Both the position numbers and the translations under genes were made by a program. Below, in pieces: positions 1 through 12,666 of a stretch of DNA of 64,000 nt (its first letter is position 1; each line of letters starts with the position of its first letter). The notes below the pieces were generated by a model. It ran no database searches and was not told where the DNA came from. It saw nothing but the letters and a program-made list of their open reading frames with translations. Source of the stretch: Tamarix chinensis (Eukaryota; Streptophyta; Magnoliopsida; Caryophyllales; Tamaricaceae); contig CM060180.1 of NCBI GenBank assembly GCA_030549775.1, forward strand, positions 89,319,172 to 89,383,171. The letters run 5' to 3'.

Positions 1-538
1 TACTTGCATTATCTGCCTTTTATATGTTATGCCCTATCTTATTTATATGGTTACCTTACTCAATACGTTGCATACTAATTATCCTTTTCATGAATGCTCC
101 TCATTCTCACAAGTAGTGGCCCCTCCTAAGTCTGTGTAGGTAGGAGATGTTGCTCTTACTAATTTTGATGTGTATGATGCCTTGGGTGGGGCAGAGTGAC
201 AATTAGGTTTACCTAGTGTGGGATCCAAGAGGGTGCTTTCCCTACTTGTTGTTTTCTATTTCTCTTACCATTTTTATTTCCCCGTAGTGGGTATTGTTTG
301 TACTTTATTTTCATTATGTATTAATATTAACATTTGCGTACTCTAATTTTTTTAATGAATATTGAACTATTATATTTTTATTGATCATTTGTGTTAATAA
401 TTTTTATACCTTTAGCCTTATATTTAGTATGAGATTAGCCTAGGGTCAAACATGTACTAATCATGATGATATCACTTCTATTTTTAGTGCATGATTTTCC
501 ATATTAAATGTTTCAACTACAAATTTGATGGTGTTACA
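1..538 (+). mobile_element. Ty3/gypsy LTR, 3' part, cut by window edge
   Basis: The first 120 bases hold the block 'ggttaccttactcaatacg' followed by 'cttttcatgaatgctcctc'. This block recurs, usually reverse-complemented, in the LTRs at 8546, 20264, 44662 and 47602. The end at 531-538 reads gtgttaca. The reverse complement of the last 60 bases matches the first bases of the LTR at 20264 (tgtaacacc, then a shared 'aaaatcatgca' stretch). The neighbouring gypsy pol shows that such LTRs read TGTAATACCC to GTGTTACA in the sense direction, so this copy lies on the plus strand with its 5' part outside the window. No TATA box or coding capacity is visible here. Confidence 0.7.
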
Positions 539-3500
539 GCAATAGATAAGACAATAGTATTTACAAACAAAAATAAGGTAATTGAAATACAAAAGAGTCT
601 AAGAGTTTATATATCTAATAATGAAAAAAGAATTCCAAGCATGGGTAAAAAACTACTCAATATGGATAGCCTAACTCTGATAACCCTAAACAAGTACCTA
701 TTGGGCATTATTGCTAGAAGATTAATCATCAAAGTCCTATATTACATCTACTCACCTGGATAAGAGATAGGGTCGTTACAACCCACAGTAGTGCCAATAC
801 AATGAGTACGGAGTAAGATAAGACTACACTATCATGCAGTAAGGTTTATGCTTCACAAATGAACATGGTACAATATAAAGCACATGCTCGCATCATACAC
901 GAGTTAACATATAAGGATAAATATACATGGATAAGCATATATGGAATTCATATTTTATGCTCCTCATGGTAACAACTAATGTGCGGAAAGATTACAAGGC
1001 CCCTAAGGTACCTCTAAAAACACATTCATATAATACACATTAACAAGTGATTATCAGGTTATTTATAAGCTATTCAAGAAAGGATACTAAATCTTCACCA
1101 TGTACTTGTCATGGGAACTTACCAAGAAAGAAAATGTAGCTACAAGCTCTAGCCACAATGGTCATTAGGCTAAGGGGCTTATACATGACCCTTACCAACC
1201 CACATTGGACCACCAATGCCATAGGGACAGAAAAACCACAAGGTGACCATAACCATTTAAGTATCAATACCCTCTAAAAGAACATAAATCTAGAAGATTA
1301 GGAGAGGCATCACCCATAGGAAAAAATTATAATATGGGGTACCACCCCTCTAAATTCTAAATAGCTACGATGAGAGTTGGAGAAGATAATCTTAAAGGAA
1401 CTCTTACTTAATCATTATTAGTGGTTCAAGATTGCACCCAACATATCACAATCAACCAAATTCCAATAATGAAGGTGTTTGTAGAGACATCACCTAACTC
1501 AAGCCAATGAGGACAATGGACACTAGTCCAACCAACAATGGATATATAAACTAAGGACACTATTGGAACACCTTGTCCCACCATAATGGAAATATACACC
1601 ACGAGGAAAAGGTAATCCAACCACAAATAACATTTCATTTCATTTGCTTAAGTTTAATTATTTAAGCTAGGGATAATAAATGTATGGTTAAATCCTAGTC
1701 AAACGTGCAAGTTTAAACCAAAAAAATATGACAAAATGTCTTAGGGTACTAAGCGACTGGCCGCACAAATCTAGCTAACTGGTTATGGGTTGAAACAAAA
1801 ATACATGGAAATCAAGTAAAACAAGTACCGATCGACTAGTGAGGTGATACTAGTTGACTAGTTACACGAAGAAAAAGACCACTTCCTATAGAAGGGGTAC
1901 ACATCAACTAGTGAGGTGATGTAAGTTGATTGGTCTTATAAAGACCACCTTCTATAGAAAGGATACTAGTCGATTATTGAGGTGATATAATTAAATTAGT
2001 GCCTTCAATGCACCAACAAACATGTCCGGAATGATTCAAAAGAAAAACAATCATCTCACAACCAACCTGTAGTATGATTATTATATATAAAAATCACACT
2101 CAAGGACATGCTCCAATAAGAAAATAAACTCATCATGCTAAGATGAAAAATCAACACACCCATTCCTCATTCTTTCATGAAAAATCTATAAAAGGTTAAG
2201 GCATGTTTTCATACTACTAAATGGCATATTATACATCATTATTCATGTAAAAACAACCATAATAATATGGATATAACAAGATGCATGAAATCATTACAAC
2301 CATAGAATATACCAAGAGGCTTAACATATAAATTAACCTTCATAGCATACATGTTTTAAGTCATTCTTAAGTGTACAAAGTACATAAATTGATAAGGTAC
2401 ATGGAAGAAAAATAATTCTTGCATCAAGAACATCACCTTAATCTAGAGTAAGACTTTGATCTTACCTTAAGCTAAGCAGAAATAAGCACCAGAAATAAAC
2501 CACCACACCAAACCTCAAGGCTCCAACACCAGTTTAGCTTGAGCATACACCAAAACCAAATCAAAATCTAACCAAGACATAAAATTCAAAACAAAATTAG
2601 TAGGAAATCAGATAATAAAGGTGTCTCAATCGCCTTTCAAGGAAAAGATAGCCAAGAGGAGAAAACTCTCTATAAGAAGTAACTCACTCTTGCTTAAGGG
2701 AAAACAAGATATGATTAGTAAAAGGATCATATGATGAAAGAGATGAAGAATGGTGCTTGATAATACAAGAAATGAAGAGGAAAAGAATCCATGACAAAGG
2801 GAAATAGAGAAGTAAGAAGAATAGGGGTTATGACCAATACTTAGAGAAATAAGGTGGGAAAAGAAAACACAAGAGTTGAGAGATCAAAATGGAAGGTTAA
2901 AGCTGATATCCTAGGCTTCTTCAAGCCTTTTATAGCTGAAATTTAGGTTATAGAGGGGAGAAAATGGTTGCTTGAGTGCTATAAGGAAAAATAGAGTGTA
3001 TAGGTAAGGTTATGGGATCATGTCTATCACCATAAATCCTAAGGCAAGGAAATCAAGGAAAAGAGTTGTTCTTATATCTTAAAAATTTTGAGCTAAGGAA
3101 AAGGGGAGAGGAGAAAAGATAAGAAGAAATCAAAAAGCGCAAAAATGAGGCTAAAAGGCACTTAAGAGATTTTATAATATAAATCTAAAAATAACCCAAA
3201 TAAATTTGATAAAAAATAGCTTGACAACTCCTAATAATGCTCATTAATATCAAAAAATAATAATCAAAGGTCAAAAAATTTTTGTATTTGTAAAAAAAAA
3301 ATGGAATACAAATTAGGATACCAGGAGCACTAGTCAATTAGTTGTGAGAAACCAATTAGGTAGTTATCCTAAGCTGAAAATGACTTCTATGGAAAACAAA
3401 ATTGCTAACTAGTGTATACACCACTAGTTGATTAGTTCCCCCAAAAGACCATTTCAAGCATTTTCCTAACTCCTATCAAAGAAAATTCATTTTATACATA

Positions 3501-3541
3501 ATAAACACATAAATATAAGTATTTTAGGATAGGGTATTACA
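539..3541 (-). mobile_element. Degenerate LTR fragment(s) of the 5270 family
   Basis: There is no credible gene. The right end at 3541 reads gggtattaca, the mirror of the TGTAATACCC start seen in other LTRs here. A minus-strand TATA-like box (CTATAAAAGG) lies at 2925-2936. The interior carries 'ctagttgactag'-like motifs (1800-2000, 3325-3440), as does the solo LTR at 5270-7784. About 70-bp near-repeats built on 'gactagtgaggtgat' lie at 1822-1990. The left boundary is unclear: gtcgttaca at 772-780 could be the end of another plus-oriented LTR. No target duplication was found. Confidence 0.5.
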
Positions 3542-4045
3542 ATGGTAGATTTTATATGACCAAAATCATTAGCCATATATTGTTGGTGCCTTGATTGTGT
3601 ATATAGATGCCATTCACAAAAAAAAATCAAGACATTTTTTCTTTTTCACCAAACTCAGGGAATAAGTCATCGATCGTTATCCATTATAGAGAGTTAGATG
3701 GATGTCTAAGTATCCCATCCTCTATGTTCATAATAGTATGCCATCTCAAGTTCTCATCATCTTAAACATCTTTAAACATCCTCTTTAATCCTAGGATTAT
3801 AGGAAAATACTATATCACCTTAGCTGACACCTTTTTCTTCTTGTATCGTAGTGCTTTACATGTGGGATTATGACAACAATTTAAGAATGCATATTCGTTA
3901 TGAAATAATGTACAATCATTAGGACATGCGTGTATCTTCTTATAACTTATATCGATGGATGAATGAACTTTCTTTGCTTCATGGGTACAATCAGGAAAAA
4001 CATTATCATTAGGTTGCATATATTTTAAAAGTGCTAATAGATCCA
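3542..4045 (-). pseudogene. CACTA (En/Spm) TNP2 transposase fragment, part 1
   Basis: Reading the minus strand gives a stretch with HACPNDC and further cysteine/histidine residues, then KKKKVSAKV. This is the zinc-finger-like segment typical of plant TNP2 transposases (ACPNDC...PAKVLRYFP). The same segment is found at 41381-41631. It runs only about 78 residues from 4046 down to 3810 before a stop, and 3542-3800 aligns with the more C-terminal DNA at about 41216-41440. The fragment is cut on the left by the LTR ending at 3541. On the right it is cut by the retroelement at 4046, beyond which the CACTA sequence resumes at 12667. It cannot encode an active transposase. Confidence 0.75.
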
Positions 4046-7000
4046 TTATGAGCCAAATCTACAACTACATTGACTTGTTGTAGCATGTCCAGGTTGTATC
4101 CCACAAGGAATTCATCGTTGAGTACTAAAATTCACCATTTCAACCATTCAAAATAAGTAATTAGCAAAGATAGGGTTGCAAAATATTAAAATACGTGTAG
4201 AGACTAACAAAATATAATATTTAAATTAGTGGTAATAAAGTTTAGGATTAGATTGTTACCATAAATTGATAATTAATGAATAATGAATTTTATTATCAAT
4301 ACTTAAATTCGAGAGGGTGAAATCGTCTAAATTAACTTATAGCCTCTTTTAAGGTCTAACAGTCATATCTAATCCAATTTAATAACCTATTTTTATGGTA
4401 TTAAATCAAATCAAATTCATTAAGTTCTATTTCAAATTAGTAAAATCCTTAAGAGACCCTAACCTACTTTTGTAGTTTAATTCTCTTATTCATTTGTTGG
4501 ATTTTTATTACTAATTTTCACCATTCAGTTCTTTGATTAGATACATATGTCTATTTAAATAGGTGATCAAGCTACTCAACCATAAAAGAAGAACTAAAAA
4601 TTGATTCAATAATTCAAGAAATCAAAATGAAAATTAGACTAATTTATCATTAATTAAATATTTAAACTATATCCATTCCTAGAAAAGAAATCTACTCACT
4701 CATAGTTGCTATAAAATGCAATAGATAACATGCAAAAACATAAATATCATTAAACATAATAAATAACAAGAGAAGGATAGAAAGAAAAAGCCATAGAAAA
4801 ACATTAGAATCCAATGCCAAAAATGTGTACAATAACTAAAACTAACACTACATCCAAGAACTAATGAAGAAATTAAGAGTTAAATTCATGGAGTTTTAGT
4901 CTGGAAAAGAGAGAAAAAGAAATCCTACAAAATGTATAACTTCTGAATGATTAACATCCACCCCTAGAGAGGATTAAATGGTGGATTTAAAATGGGGTAG
5001 TTGCTTGGTGCATGGCCATGCTTGGCTTCCATATGTAGATGGTTAAGTCTCTCTCACTATGTGAATAATAAATTTTGTATACTTGCGTCAGGCTTGTACG
5101 GGCAAACTTTATAGATTTCTCTTCTTCATCTTTTTGATATTTTCCTTTCTTAGTTGGTACATGGCTAGGCTAGGCAGGTGCATAAGCTTGTGCAAAAATA
5201 ATACCTTATTCAAATTATGCTATTTCTGTCCTCTCCTTGACTTTATGATTATCCTCTTTGCTTCCTATGTGTAACAACCCCATTTTTCAGTATCAAAAAA
5301 TTTTGTTTAAAACATTGTGGAAGTTAAAAACACACCTAGGAAAATCAAAATGTTATCACCATACCTAATATAGGATATACATCCACCGCCTACCCCTTAA
5401 AACATTCAAAAATATTTAAAACAACTGAGTGCTCAAATAAAATATTACATAAATGACTTTAAAGATTGTTTACATCAAAAGATCTTAACAGTCCCTGACT
5501 AAATCGTTACAAAATATATGTAGATGATAGTACGGGGCTATATTAAAATAGGTTTGGGTATGGTACCCAAATTAAAACCATCATCCATTACAGACCCCAT
5601 AAGATTCTCTAGATCTCTTTCTCTCAAGCCCCAACCCAACTCAGGTAGGCCCTCTACTAGCCATCCCTAAAGAATTGCATATGCCTCTCTACTCATGGGA
5701 AGGAGTAGGTGACTGAGAAAATGGGCATATCAATATGCTTTGTATCAAGTAAGCCAAGTTACCCCTTAATGCAAGCACAAGTATATAAATTCTTTTGTAC
5801 ATGGATATAAAATACAACATACATTATGATAGAGATATATATAAAGGTAAGAGTACATAATGACATCCTATCATGTATAACTCTAACAAGTCATAATATA
5901 TCATGCTTTGTTTCACATTATCATTATATAGGTAATCACATATGTAATAGCAGATAAAATCTAAGAAACCTCTAGGGGTTATTTCTAATTATTAAACCCT
6001 TTAGGTTATGCCATTTCCTTAGCCATATATGAGGTAGTTAAATCATCCAGTTAATATTCCATTCAATAACCAATGGGTTATTAAAGTCATTTTCCAAGTG
6101 TATAACCATCCTTTATCCTTTTTTGTTGTTCATACCATTACTTCCATCCTTATCCAATTATTAACCATTCATTATCATCCATATTTTATTATCATTGAGT
6201 GATCGATTGTGCATTAACCCATGTTCTCACATACCATGGAAGCCTATCCAAATAAGGGACATAAAATCCACATTAAATCCAATCACCAAGTGGACATAAG
6301 TCTAGGCCAAAACCAATAAAAAAATGGACACAAGTCTAGGTTAAAGATAACCAATACGGACATGAGTCTAGGCCAAAGCCAACCACCTAGGTAACCATAT
6401 CCTTTAGTATTGATAGCCCGTAACCAAATCCTTTAGTATTGATAGCCCCTAGTACATCATCAATGTCTAGAGTAGGTTAGGTACCAGAAATTCTCAGGAT
6501 CCATCCCAAAGGCACTGAAAATGCAGAAAGACAAACTAACCCCCAGTAGCTAATCAAGGATCGGGTAACCCAAACCCATACTCAACTTGATTGTATTTCA
6601 CTTTATGGGATTGGTATATTATTCATAAGGATAAGTGATCATACAAGGCTCATACAAAAACATACAAGGCAATTTCCGTGTTTATTCCTTATCCATCCCT
6701 TTATTTCCATTTTCCAAACCCTATAGGTTTCCATTTATCCTCGTACCATATTTTCCATATCCATCTTATCATTTCTTTCAAGCGCATATTGATTTTCATT
6801 ACTCTTTTCTAAATATTATCACTTATCATAGTGGAATACTTATTTGGCCTTTATATTACTCATAGAGTGTATCATAAAATATGATCCATTTAATCATTTC
6901 ATTAGGCTAATAATCCATGATAGAATCTATATTTTATCCCAATAATAATCATATTATAGTCCTAAGTATAGCCTCAAAGCACAACTAAAATGAAAGGAAA

Positions 7001-8028
7001 CAAACATGCAAACCAGGTAAACTAGTCAATTAGTTGCATCAACTAGTTAATTGATTTGGGTTTACTAATCGATCGGTTTGACTCAACCATACTATGCTTT
7101 TTCTCAAACCGGTCAATTGGTTGGGTCAATAGTCACCTTTTCATAGACCAGTCAATCGGTTTTGCCCAACTAGTTGATGGGTTTATGCAGAGAATGTAGG
7201 TTAATTTGGTCAGAATTAGCATATACGAGAGAAGTAATGGATGGTCATCATGAAAGGAATCTTCCAACCGCTCAGAATCATGGCTAAGATTAAAGCATTC
7301 ATCTCAAAAACTTGTAGAGGAGAAAGGTGGAAGAAGACAAGGTTGATGCCATCTCTCCCCTTCAATTGTCCCAATCAACATCCAAATCAATCTGAGGTAA
7401 TATTTTGGGCTAAATACAACATGAAAATGGTTTGGAATCTCTTAGGGATAAATTGGCATTGGTTGGTAAGGCTCCATTTTAGCATAAGAGATTTTTCAAA
7501 AAATCAAGTTCAAAAAAATATGACCAACTCAACAAACTAGTTGATAGGTTTGGGCCTACTAGTCGACTGTTCTACCAACCAGTTGATTGGTTTAGTCAAG
7601 AAAATCCATTTTGCTAAAATGAAAAATTAGTCGCTTAGTTTGCTTGATAAACTCAATAAACTCTATTTTCAACATGATTTTAAATTAACTTTGCCTAAAA
7701 TCAAATCATAACATTAAATCAAGATCAAAGGTCTAAAATTGATATAGTTCTCATTCAATCATTTACAAACATATAGGGTATTACACTATGCATATGGGTT
7801 TGGTTCCTCTTCCTTTAATGCCTCCCATATGTAATCCTTGATTAGAATATATGCTCCACCTCCTTGGATTTGCATGCTTTTAGTGTAAATCCCTAAAAAA
7901 GCAAACACAAGGATAGAAGTAGCAAGAAAAAAGAAACCTGAACTACCACAAGGTTCATGAATAATATAAAATAAGGTCTCAAATAGAGACAAAATAAGGT
8001 GAAAACATGGAAAATAATTAGTTTATCG
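4046..8028 (-). repeat. 3' LTR of the Athila/Tat-like element (split)
   Basis: Homologous along its length to 11182-12666: both share 'atgagccaaatct', 'ttgtatcccacaagga'-like blocks, long AT-rich middles and a final 'tttatc'. In sense orientation it would start TG and end CA, but it reads CG at the start (8028) and AA at the end (4046), so both ends carry point changes. It is interrupted at 5270-7784 by a solo LTR plus its duplicated ctatg. Without that insert its length is about 1463 bp, against 1485 bp for the partner. Confidence 0.8.
5270..7784 (-). mobile_element. Solo LTR, 2515 bp, TSD ctatg
   Basis: Starts TGTAACAACCCC and ends GGGTATTACA, flanked by perfect 5-bp duplications ctatg at 5265-5269 and 7785-7789. 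No internal retrotransposon coding sequence is present, so it is a solo LTR left by LTR-LTR recombination. By analogy with the minus-strand gypsy at 58396, the sense strand is minus. The interior has a 33-bp unit repeated three times (starts 6292, 6325, 6358, core 'agtctagg'), and a 29-bp duplication (6391 and 6420). Near its right part are several 'actagttgattggttt'-like motifs (7021-7180, 7530-7600). The ORFs of 76 and 99 residues inside show no recognisable domain. Confidence 0.9.
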
Positions 8029-8055
8029 ACCCCCTATACTAACCGTTTGCTTTTC
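8029..8055 (-). other. Polypurine tract and preceding conserved motif
   Basis: In the minus direction this reads GCTTGAGGAAAAGCAAAC, then GTATAGGGGGT, then the LTR start. In Athila/Tat elements a GCTTGAGGACAAGC motif followed by a G-rich tract directly precedes the 3' LTR. Position and sequence both fit. Confidence 0.7.
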
Positions 8056-8545
8056 CTCAAGCAAACTCAAAGCATAAAAACATAAAAAGGAAAATGAAGA
8101 AGAATATAAAAAGAAAATAAATGGGGATCAATGCCTCAAATGATAGAAACAAACTATACAAGCATGAAATACATTTATATGACCTACCTTAATTACCAAC
8201 ATTAATAATAGGAAAATAAAAATAAAGTTGTAAACAACCCTCAGTCCTAACTCTCAAATTAGCTTTAATATGGCACTATAAGATTGTTTAACATCATGTA
8301 GATGGACATCCTTATGAGATGAAGATGGAATAAAGAAGTAGATTTTCTTACTATAAGGAAATGTAGACTCATTGCACTCATGTATTTTGAGGATGTAATC
8401 ATTTCTCTTAAAATTATCTATGTCGATAATGATCAACCATATGCTTGCACGAATTCTCATTTTCCACCATTCAAAGACATTATGTAAAGAAAAAAAATCA
8501 TAAAGTCTTATTAAGGTTGTAATGGGGGTGGGGGTAAAAAGTTAG
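8056..8545 (-). other. Internal remnant of the non-autonomous element
   Basis: AT-rich sequence between the polypurine tract and the nested LTR. A 68-residue minus-strand reading frame (8254-8460) exists, but I recognise no gag, pol or env motif in it. It is best regarded as non-coding filler of the defective element. Confidence 0.4.
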
Positions 8546-11110
8546 TGTAACATCCTAAAATTTACCACTAAAAAATTTTATTTTAGCAGAAGCATAATAT
8601 CAAAATAGTTTGGTGTTATTATTGTAATTAACATAAATCTGACTTGCCATACCATTATTACATTAATCACAAGGTAAAACAATTAGAATATAACACATGA
8701 AATAGAAAATGAGAGAAACTTCATAAATTGAAATAAAAGTTTGGAGGTTAACTCTGAGTACAATATCAACATATAAAAAGGATATATGGTACTAAGAGTC
8801 CAAAAATGTGTCTGGGAGCTAACCACCAAAAAATATGACTCTATGTCCAAACCTAAATATATAAGATCTCTCATCCACACATAGGGCATTATAGGTAGAA
8901 AAATCATCGGACGACTCTTCATTAACCTACACAAAAGTGTTTGAGTCATCTACTCGTGGGAATGAGTAGCATCCATAAAAAGGATAATTAGTATGTTACG
9001 TACTGAGTAAGGTAACACTATAGTTAAGTAAGGGTACAAAGAATTACATAACTTCACCACAAAAAATAAGTAGACATGTGCGTTAACATAAATAATGCTT
9101 GGTAAATACTAAGTTTAGATCTCATTATTAGATGTAACATAATCCATTATTCTATTTACATTGATTTCAAGGACTCCACTATTCTCAACTGGTGGAGTAG
9201 TATTACTAATATACAACCCTAGGGAAAAATGCTTTCAGCTACTATTCTCAACAAATGGAACAATGTGAATAATATACAACCTTGGGAAAACCTCTCCTAG
9301 TGATTCTCATCAGATGGAATAAACAGGTATAGCTAGTCTTGACTTATGTAGTCTTTCACTTTAAGTGATTAGTATCTTACTACTAATTATGATTAATGTA
9401 ATGATTTATTTTAATTGAGTTTAGGAACTCTAAAATTTTGAATTTGTGGAATGGTATCAATAATATACAACCCTCAGAGAAAACACTCCTGACCACTATT
9501 CTCAATTAGTGGAATGGTATCTATAATATATAACCCTAGGGTAAAGCGTTCTTAGCTACTATTCTAGTTTGGTGGAATGGATAGGTACAATCAATCCCAT
9601 CTCATATGATCTTTCAATTTAAATGATTAAAATCTTATTTAAAATTGTCTTGATAAGCACAACACATAATTGAAACATGTAAAACATAACCACATAGTTA
9701 TCATGACCATTCTTAAGGATTAGGCCCATACTTTTCCCAAGAAACCCTTATTCCACATTATAAGCATAAATTTCTCCACATTGATCATTTATCCACCAAA
9801 TTTTGCACATTTTCCTAATATACTATAATTATTATCAACATATATAAAAATCAAGGTCTTACTTTGATGTTTCACACATGTGATAATAACCTTATATCCA
9901 GAGGTTATTTACGATGCTTACAAAACCCTAATTTCGTAGTTCTATATAAATTTTTCCATAAGACCTATATAATCACAAAATTTCAATATAAATTCCTAAA
10001 ATTCCAATATTGACAACATGTCCAAAAATCATGGGCTAACTCTAACGTCTCACACATGCGATAATAACATCCTCATTTAGGGTTATTATTCCCAATTTAA
10101 GCCATTTTCTCATTCTATGGAACCTAGGTGATTTGAAATTTCACCAAACATTTCACATGATATTCCTAGCTTATTTTAAACCATATAACACATAAAAACA
10201 CCAATATTTTCATATTAAACCCATGTTAATCAAAATACCCTTATGGATAATCAAACACTATCATTTCACAAAAACCTTATATCTGTAAGATCATTATTTT
10301 CAAATCCTCAATTTATTACATCACCACATGCATTAAATAGACTAATTTCCCACTTACCATAATTTATAAAATCCATATTACAATACTATATATTATAACA
10401 AATCACTTAGGCTTTATAATATAAGAATCACCGCAATGATATTGTATAAGTGAATGCTTTCTCATCTTACTTACTTTCCATCATATAATATCATATTATC
10501 AAATCATAATATTATCCAACATGAAATTTACAACATAATCATAACAATATGATAACACATAAATTATACATAACATTCAACACAAAACCCTAACTATAAC
10601 TAGCATCCTTATAGAAAAAAGTCACCAGTCTCTAAGCACTCATATCCTATCTCGGATCCTCTGAAACCATTCAAAAGTTCACCTAAGAAAATATAATAAA
10701 ACACAATTGGAACTTTATCATATAATAAAAAAAAGGATAAGGAAAGGGAGAGTGAAAAGAATGGAGTAAAAACTAAAAGTCTTAAATGTATCTCGACCAA
10801 ATACTGTACAATAAGGAGGGGGAATTAGGATAAGTGCCAAAGTCAAGGAGTATGGTAAAGACACTATCTTCCATTGCTAGGGAGTGTGAAATAGAAAGGA
10901 GGTCGAAATGGGTCAGGGGTAGCAATTGTAGAGAAGGCCAAAGGAGAAATAAGGACTTCGGCGGAAATGGCTGATGGGCTTGGGGATGCTATGGTGGTTT
11001 TTGTAGAAGTTGGGGGTGTTTTAATGGCTTTGGTTTATGGTTAGGGGGAGGGAGCGATGGTTTTGGCTAGTGAAAATGGTGGAGGAAGGACAAGGGTTGC
11101 CAATGTCAAT
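8546..11110 (-). mobile_element. Truncated gypsy LTR nested in the element
   Basis: Begins TGTAACATCC. It carries the family blocks in order: 'gtgggaatgagtagcatcc', 'aggtaacactatag' and repeated 'ctattctcaa...tgga' motifs at about 9170-9590. These are followed by 'ctttaagtgattag', C-rich 'accctaa' stretches, and a GA-rich part at 10730-11100. The AT-rich tail and GGGTATTACA end found in relatives are missing, so it stops somewhere between 11040 and 11110 before the host element's primer-binding region. Target duplications cannot be assessed because the end is lost. Confidence 0.65.
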
Positions 11111-11149
11111 TTTTATGGTGTGTTTGGCAACAAATGATTTAATATCACT

Positions 11150-11175
11150 AGCTAAAGTCCCTAAAAATGGTGCCA
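11150..11175 (-). other. Primer-binding-like site (tRNA-Asp type)
   Basis: The minus strand reads TGGCACCATTTTTAGGGAC beginning six bases after the LTR end at 11182. Athila/Tat elements usually have TGGCGCCGTTGCCGGGGA here, complementary to the tRNA-Asp 3' end. This copy keeps the frame of that motif with several C-to-T type changes. Confidence 0.65.
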
Positions 11176-11181
11176 AAATAA

Positions 11182-12666
11182 TGATGAGCCAAATCTATAA
11201 TAGCACAGACTCATTATAGCATGTCAAGATTGTATCCCATAAGGACTTTGTTGTTGAGTATTAACCTTCATCATTTAGACCATCTAGACTAAGTAATTAG
11301 TAAATATATGGTTATGAACTATGTAAATACATGTAAAGACAAGTGACATATAATCACTAAATCAGTGGTTATAAAGCCTAGGATTAGATTGTTATCATAA
11401 ATCGGTAATTAACAAATAATCAATTTAATTACCAAACAATTTTTAAATACGAGAGGATGAAAATACCTTAATTAACTAATAACCTTTTTCAAGGTCTAAT
11501 AGTCATATCTAATCTAATTTAATACCCTTTTTTTTAATAACCCATTTTCATAATATTAAATCAAATTAAATTTATTACATTCTATGCCAAATTAGTAAAA
11601 TACCTAAAAGACTCTAGCCTACTTTTGTGTCTCAATTCTTGAGTTCAATTGTTAGATTTTTGGTTATTAATCTTCATCATTCAACTCTTCGATTAAATAC
11701 CTATATTTAGTCAAATAGGTGATTAAGCAACTCAACTATAAATGAATAAATAACAATTAAATTCAAGAATTCAAGCAATCAGAATATAAATTAAATGAAT
11801 TTATCATTAATTACTAATTTAGACTATATTTAATGCTAGAAAAGAAATCTATTTGCTCATAGTTTCTATGAAATGCAAGAGATAACAAATAGAAACATAA
11901 TTAACATTAAACATGACAAATAACAAGAGAGGGATAGAAAGATGAAGTTGTAGAGAAGCGCTAGAACTTGATGTCAAGTGTGCATACAAGACCTAAAATT
12001 AGCACTAAATATAAGAATTAATGAAGAAATTAGGAGTTAAATTCATGGAGTTTTAGTTTGGAAAAGAGAGAAAAGAAAGCATAAAAAAGTTCTAACTTCC
12101 AAATGTAGAATGCCTGCCCTAGAGAGGATTAAATCGTGGCTTTAAAATGGGATAACTTCTTGATGCACTGGTGTGCCTTTCTTACATGGGCAGCCCATGC
12201 AGATAAGTCTCTCTCACAAGGTGAATAATACATGTTGCACGACTGTGCTAGGGTTGCATGGGCAGACCGTGTAGCTTTCTCTTCTTCATCTTTTGTTATT
12301 TTTCTTTCTTGGTTGGTGCACGGTTATACTAGACATGTGCACTAGCCTATGCACAAATAGCACCTTATCCAAATTATTCTCTTTTTGTCATCTTCTTGAC
12401 TCTATAGTCTTCGTCCTTGCTCCTTATGCATTTGGGGTTGGTTCTTTTTCCTTTAATGCCTTTCTTAGGTAGTCATTGCTCCAAATATGTGCTCTACTTC
12501 ATTGGATTTGTGTGTTTTTGTGTAAATCTATGAAAAACTAACACTAAGAGAGAAGTAACTAGAATAAGAGACCTACACTACTACAAAGTTCATGAATTAT
12601 TTAAACCAAGGTCCCAAATGGAGGCAAATTTTGGTGAAAATATGGAGAATAATTTTTTTTTTATCA
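11182..12666 (-). repeat. 5' LTR of the Athila/Tat-like element
   Basis: 1485-bp partner of 4046-8028. Its plus-strand ends are TGATGAGCC and TTTATCA, so the sense strand reads TGATAA...CTCATCA. It is followed by the duplicated atcca at 12667. No nested insertion is seen in this copy. Divergence from its partner looks substantial by eye (frequent transitions and small indels), which implies an old insertion. Confidence 0.8.

Larger units (their letters stand above)
4046..12666 (-). mobile_element. Non-autonomous Athila/Tat-like LTR element, with two nested LTRs
   Basis: Two copies of a roughly 1.47-kb sequence (4046-8028, discounting a nested solo LTR, and 11182-12666) flank a short interior. 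The 5-bp duplication atcca occurs at 4041-4045 and 12667-12671. Removing the element restores continuity of the CACTA sequence as seen at 41690-41720. On the minus strand, a TGGCACC primer-binding-like motif follows the first LTR, and GTATAGGGGGT precedes the second. Both sit as in Athila/Tat elements, where PBS TGGCGCC and a GCTTGAGGAAAAGC-type motif before the PPT are known. After removing the nested LTR, only about 0.6 kb of interior remains and no gag or pol is visible, so it must have depended on proteins from another element. Confidence 0.8.

Noticed and set aside
491..763. 90-residue plus-strand frame
   Set aside because: It begins inside an LTR end and has no recognisable domain or relatives in the window.
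8541..11043. Matching gttag at 8541-8545 and 11039-11043 as a target duplication for the 8546 LTR
   Set aside because: The right side lacks an LTR end (reads tttatg) and family-like sequence continues past it, so the match is probably chance.
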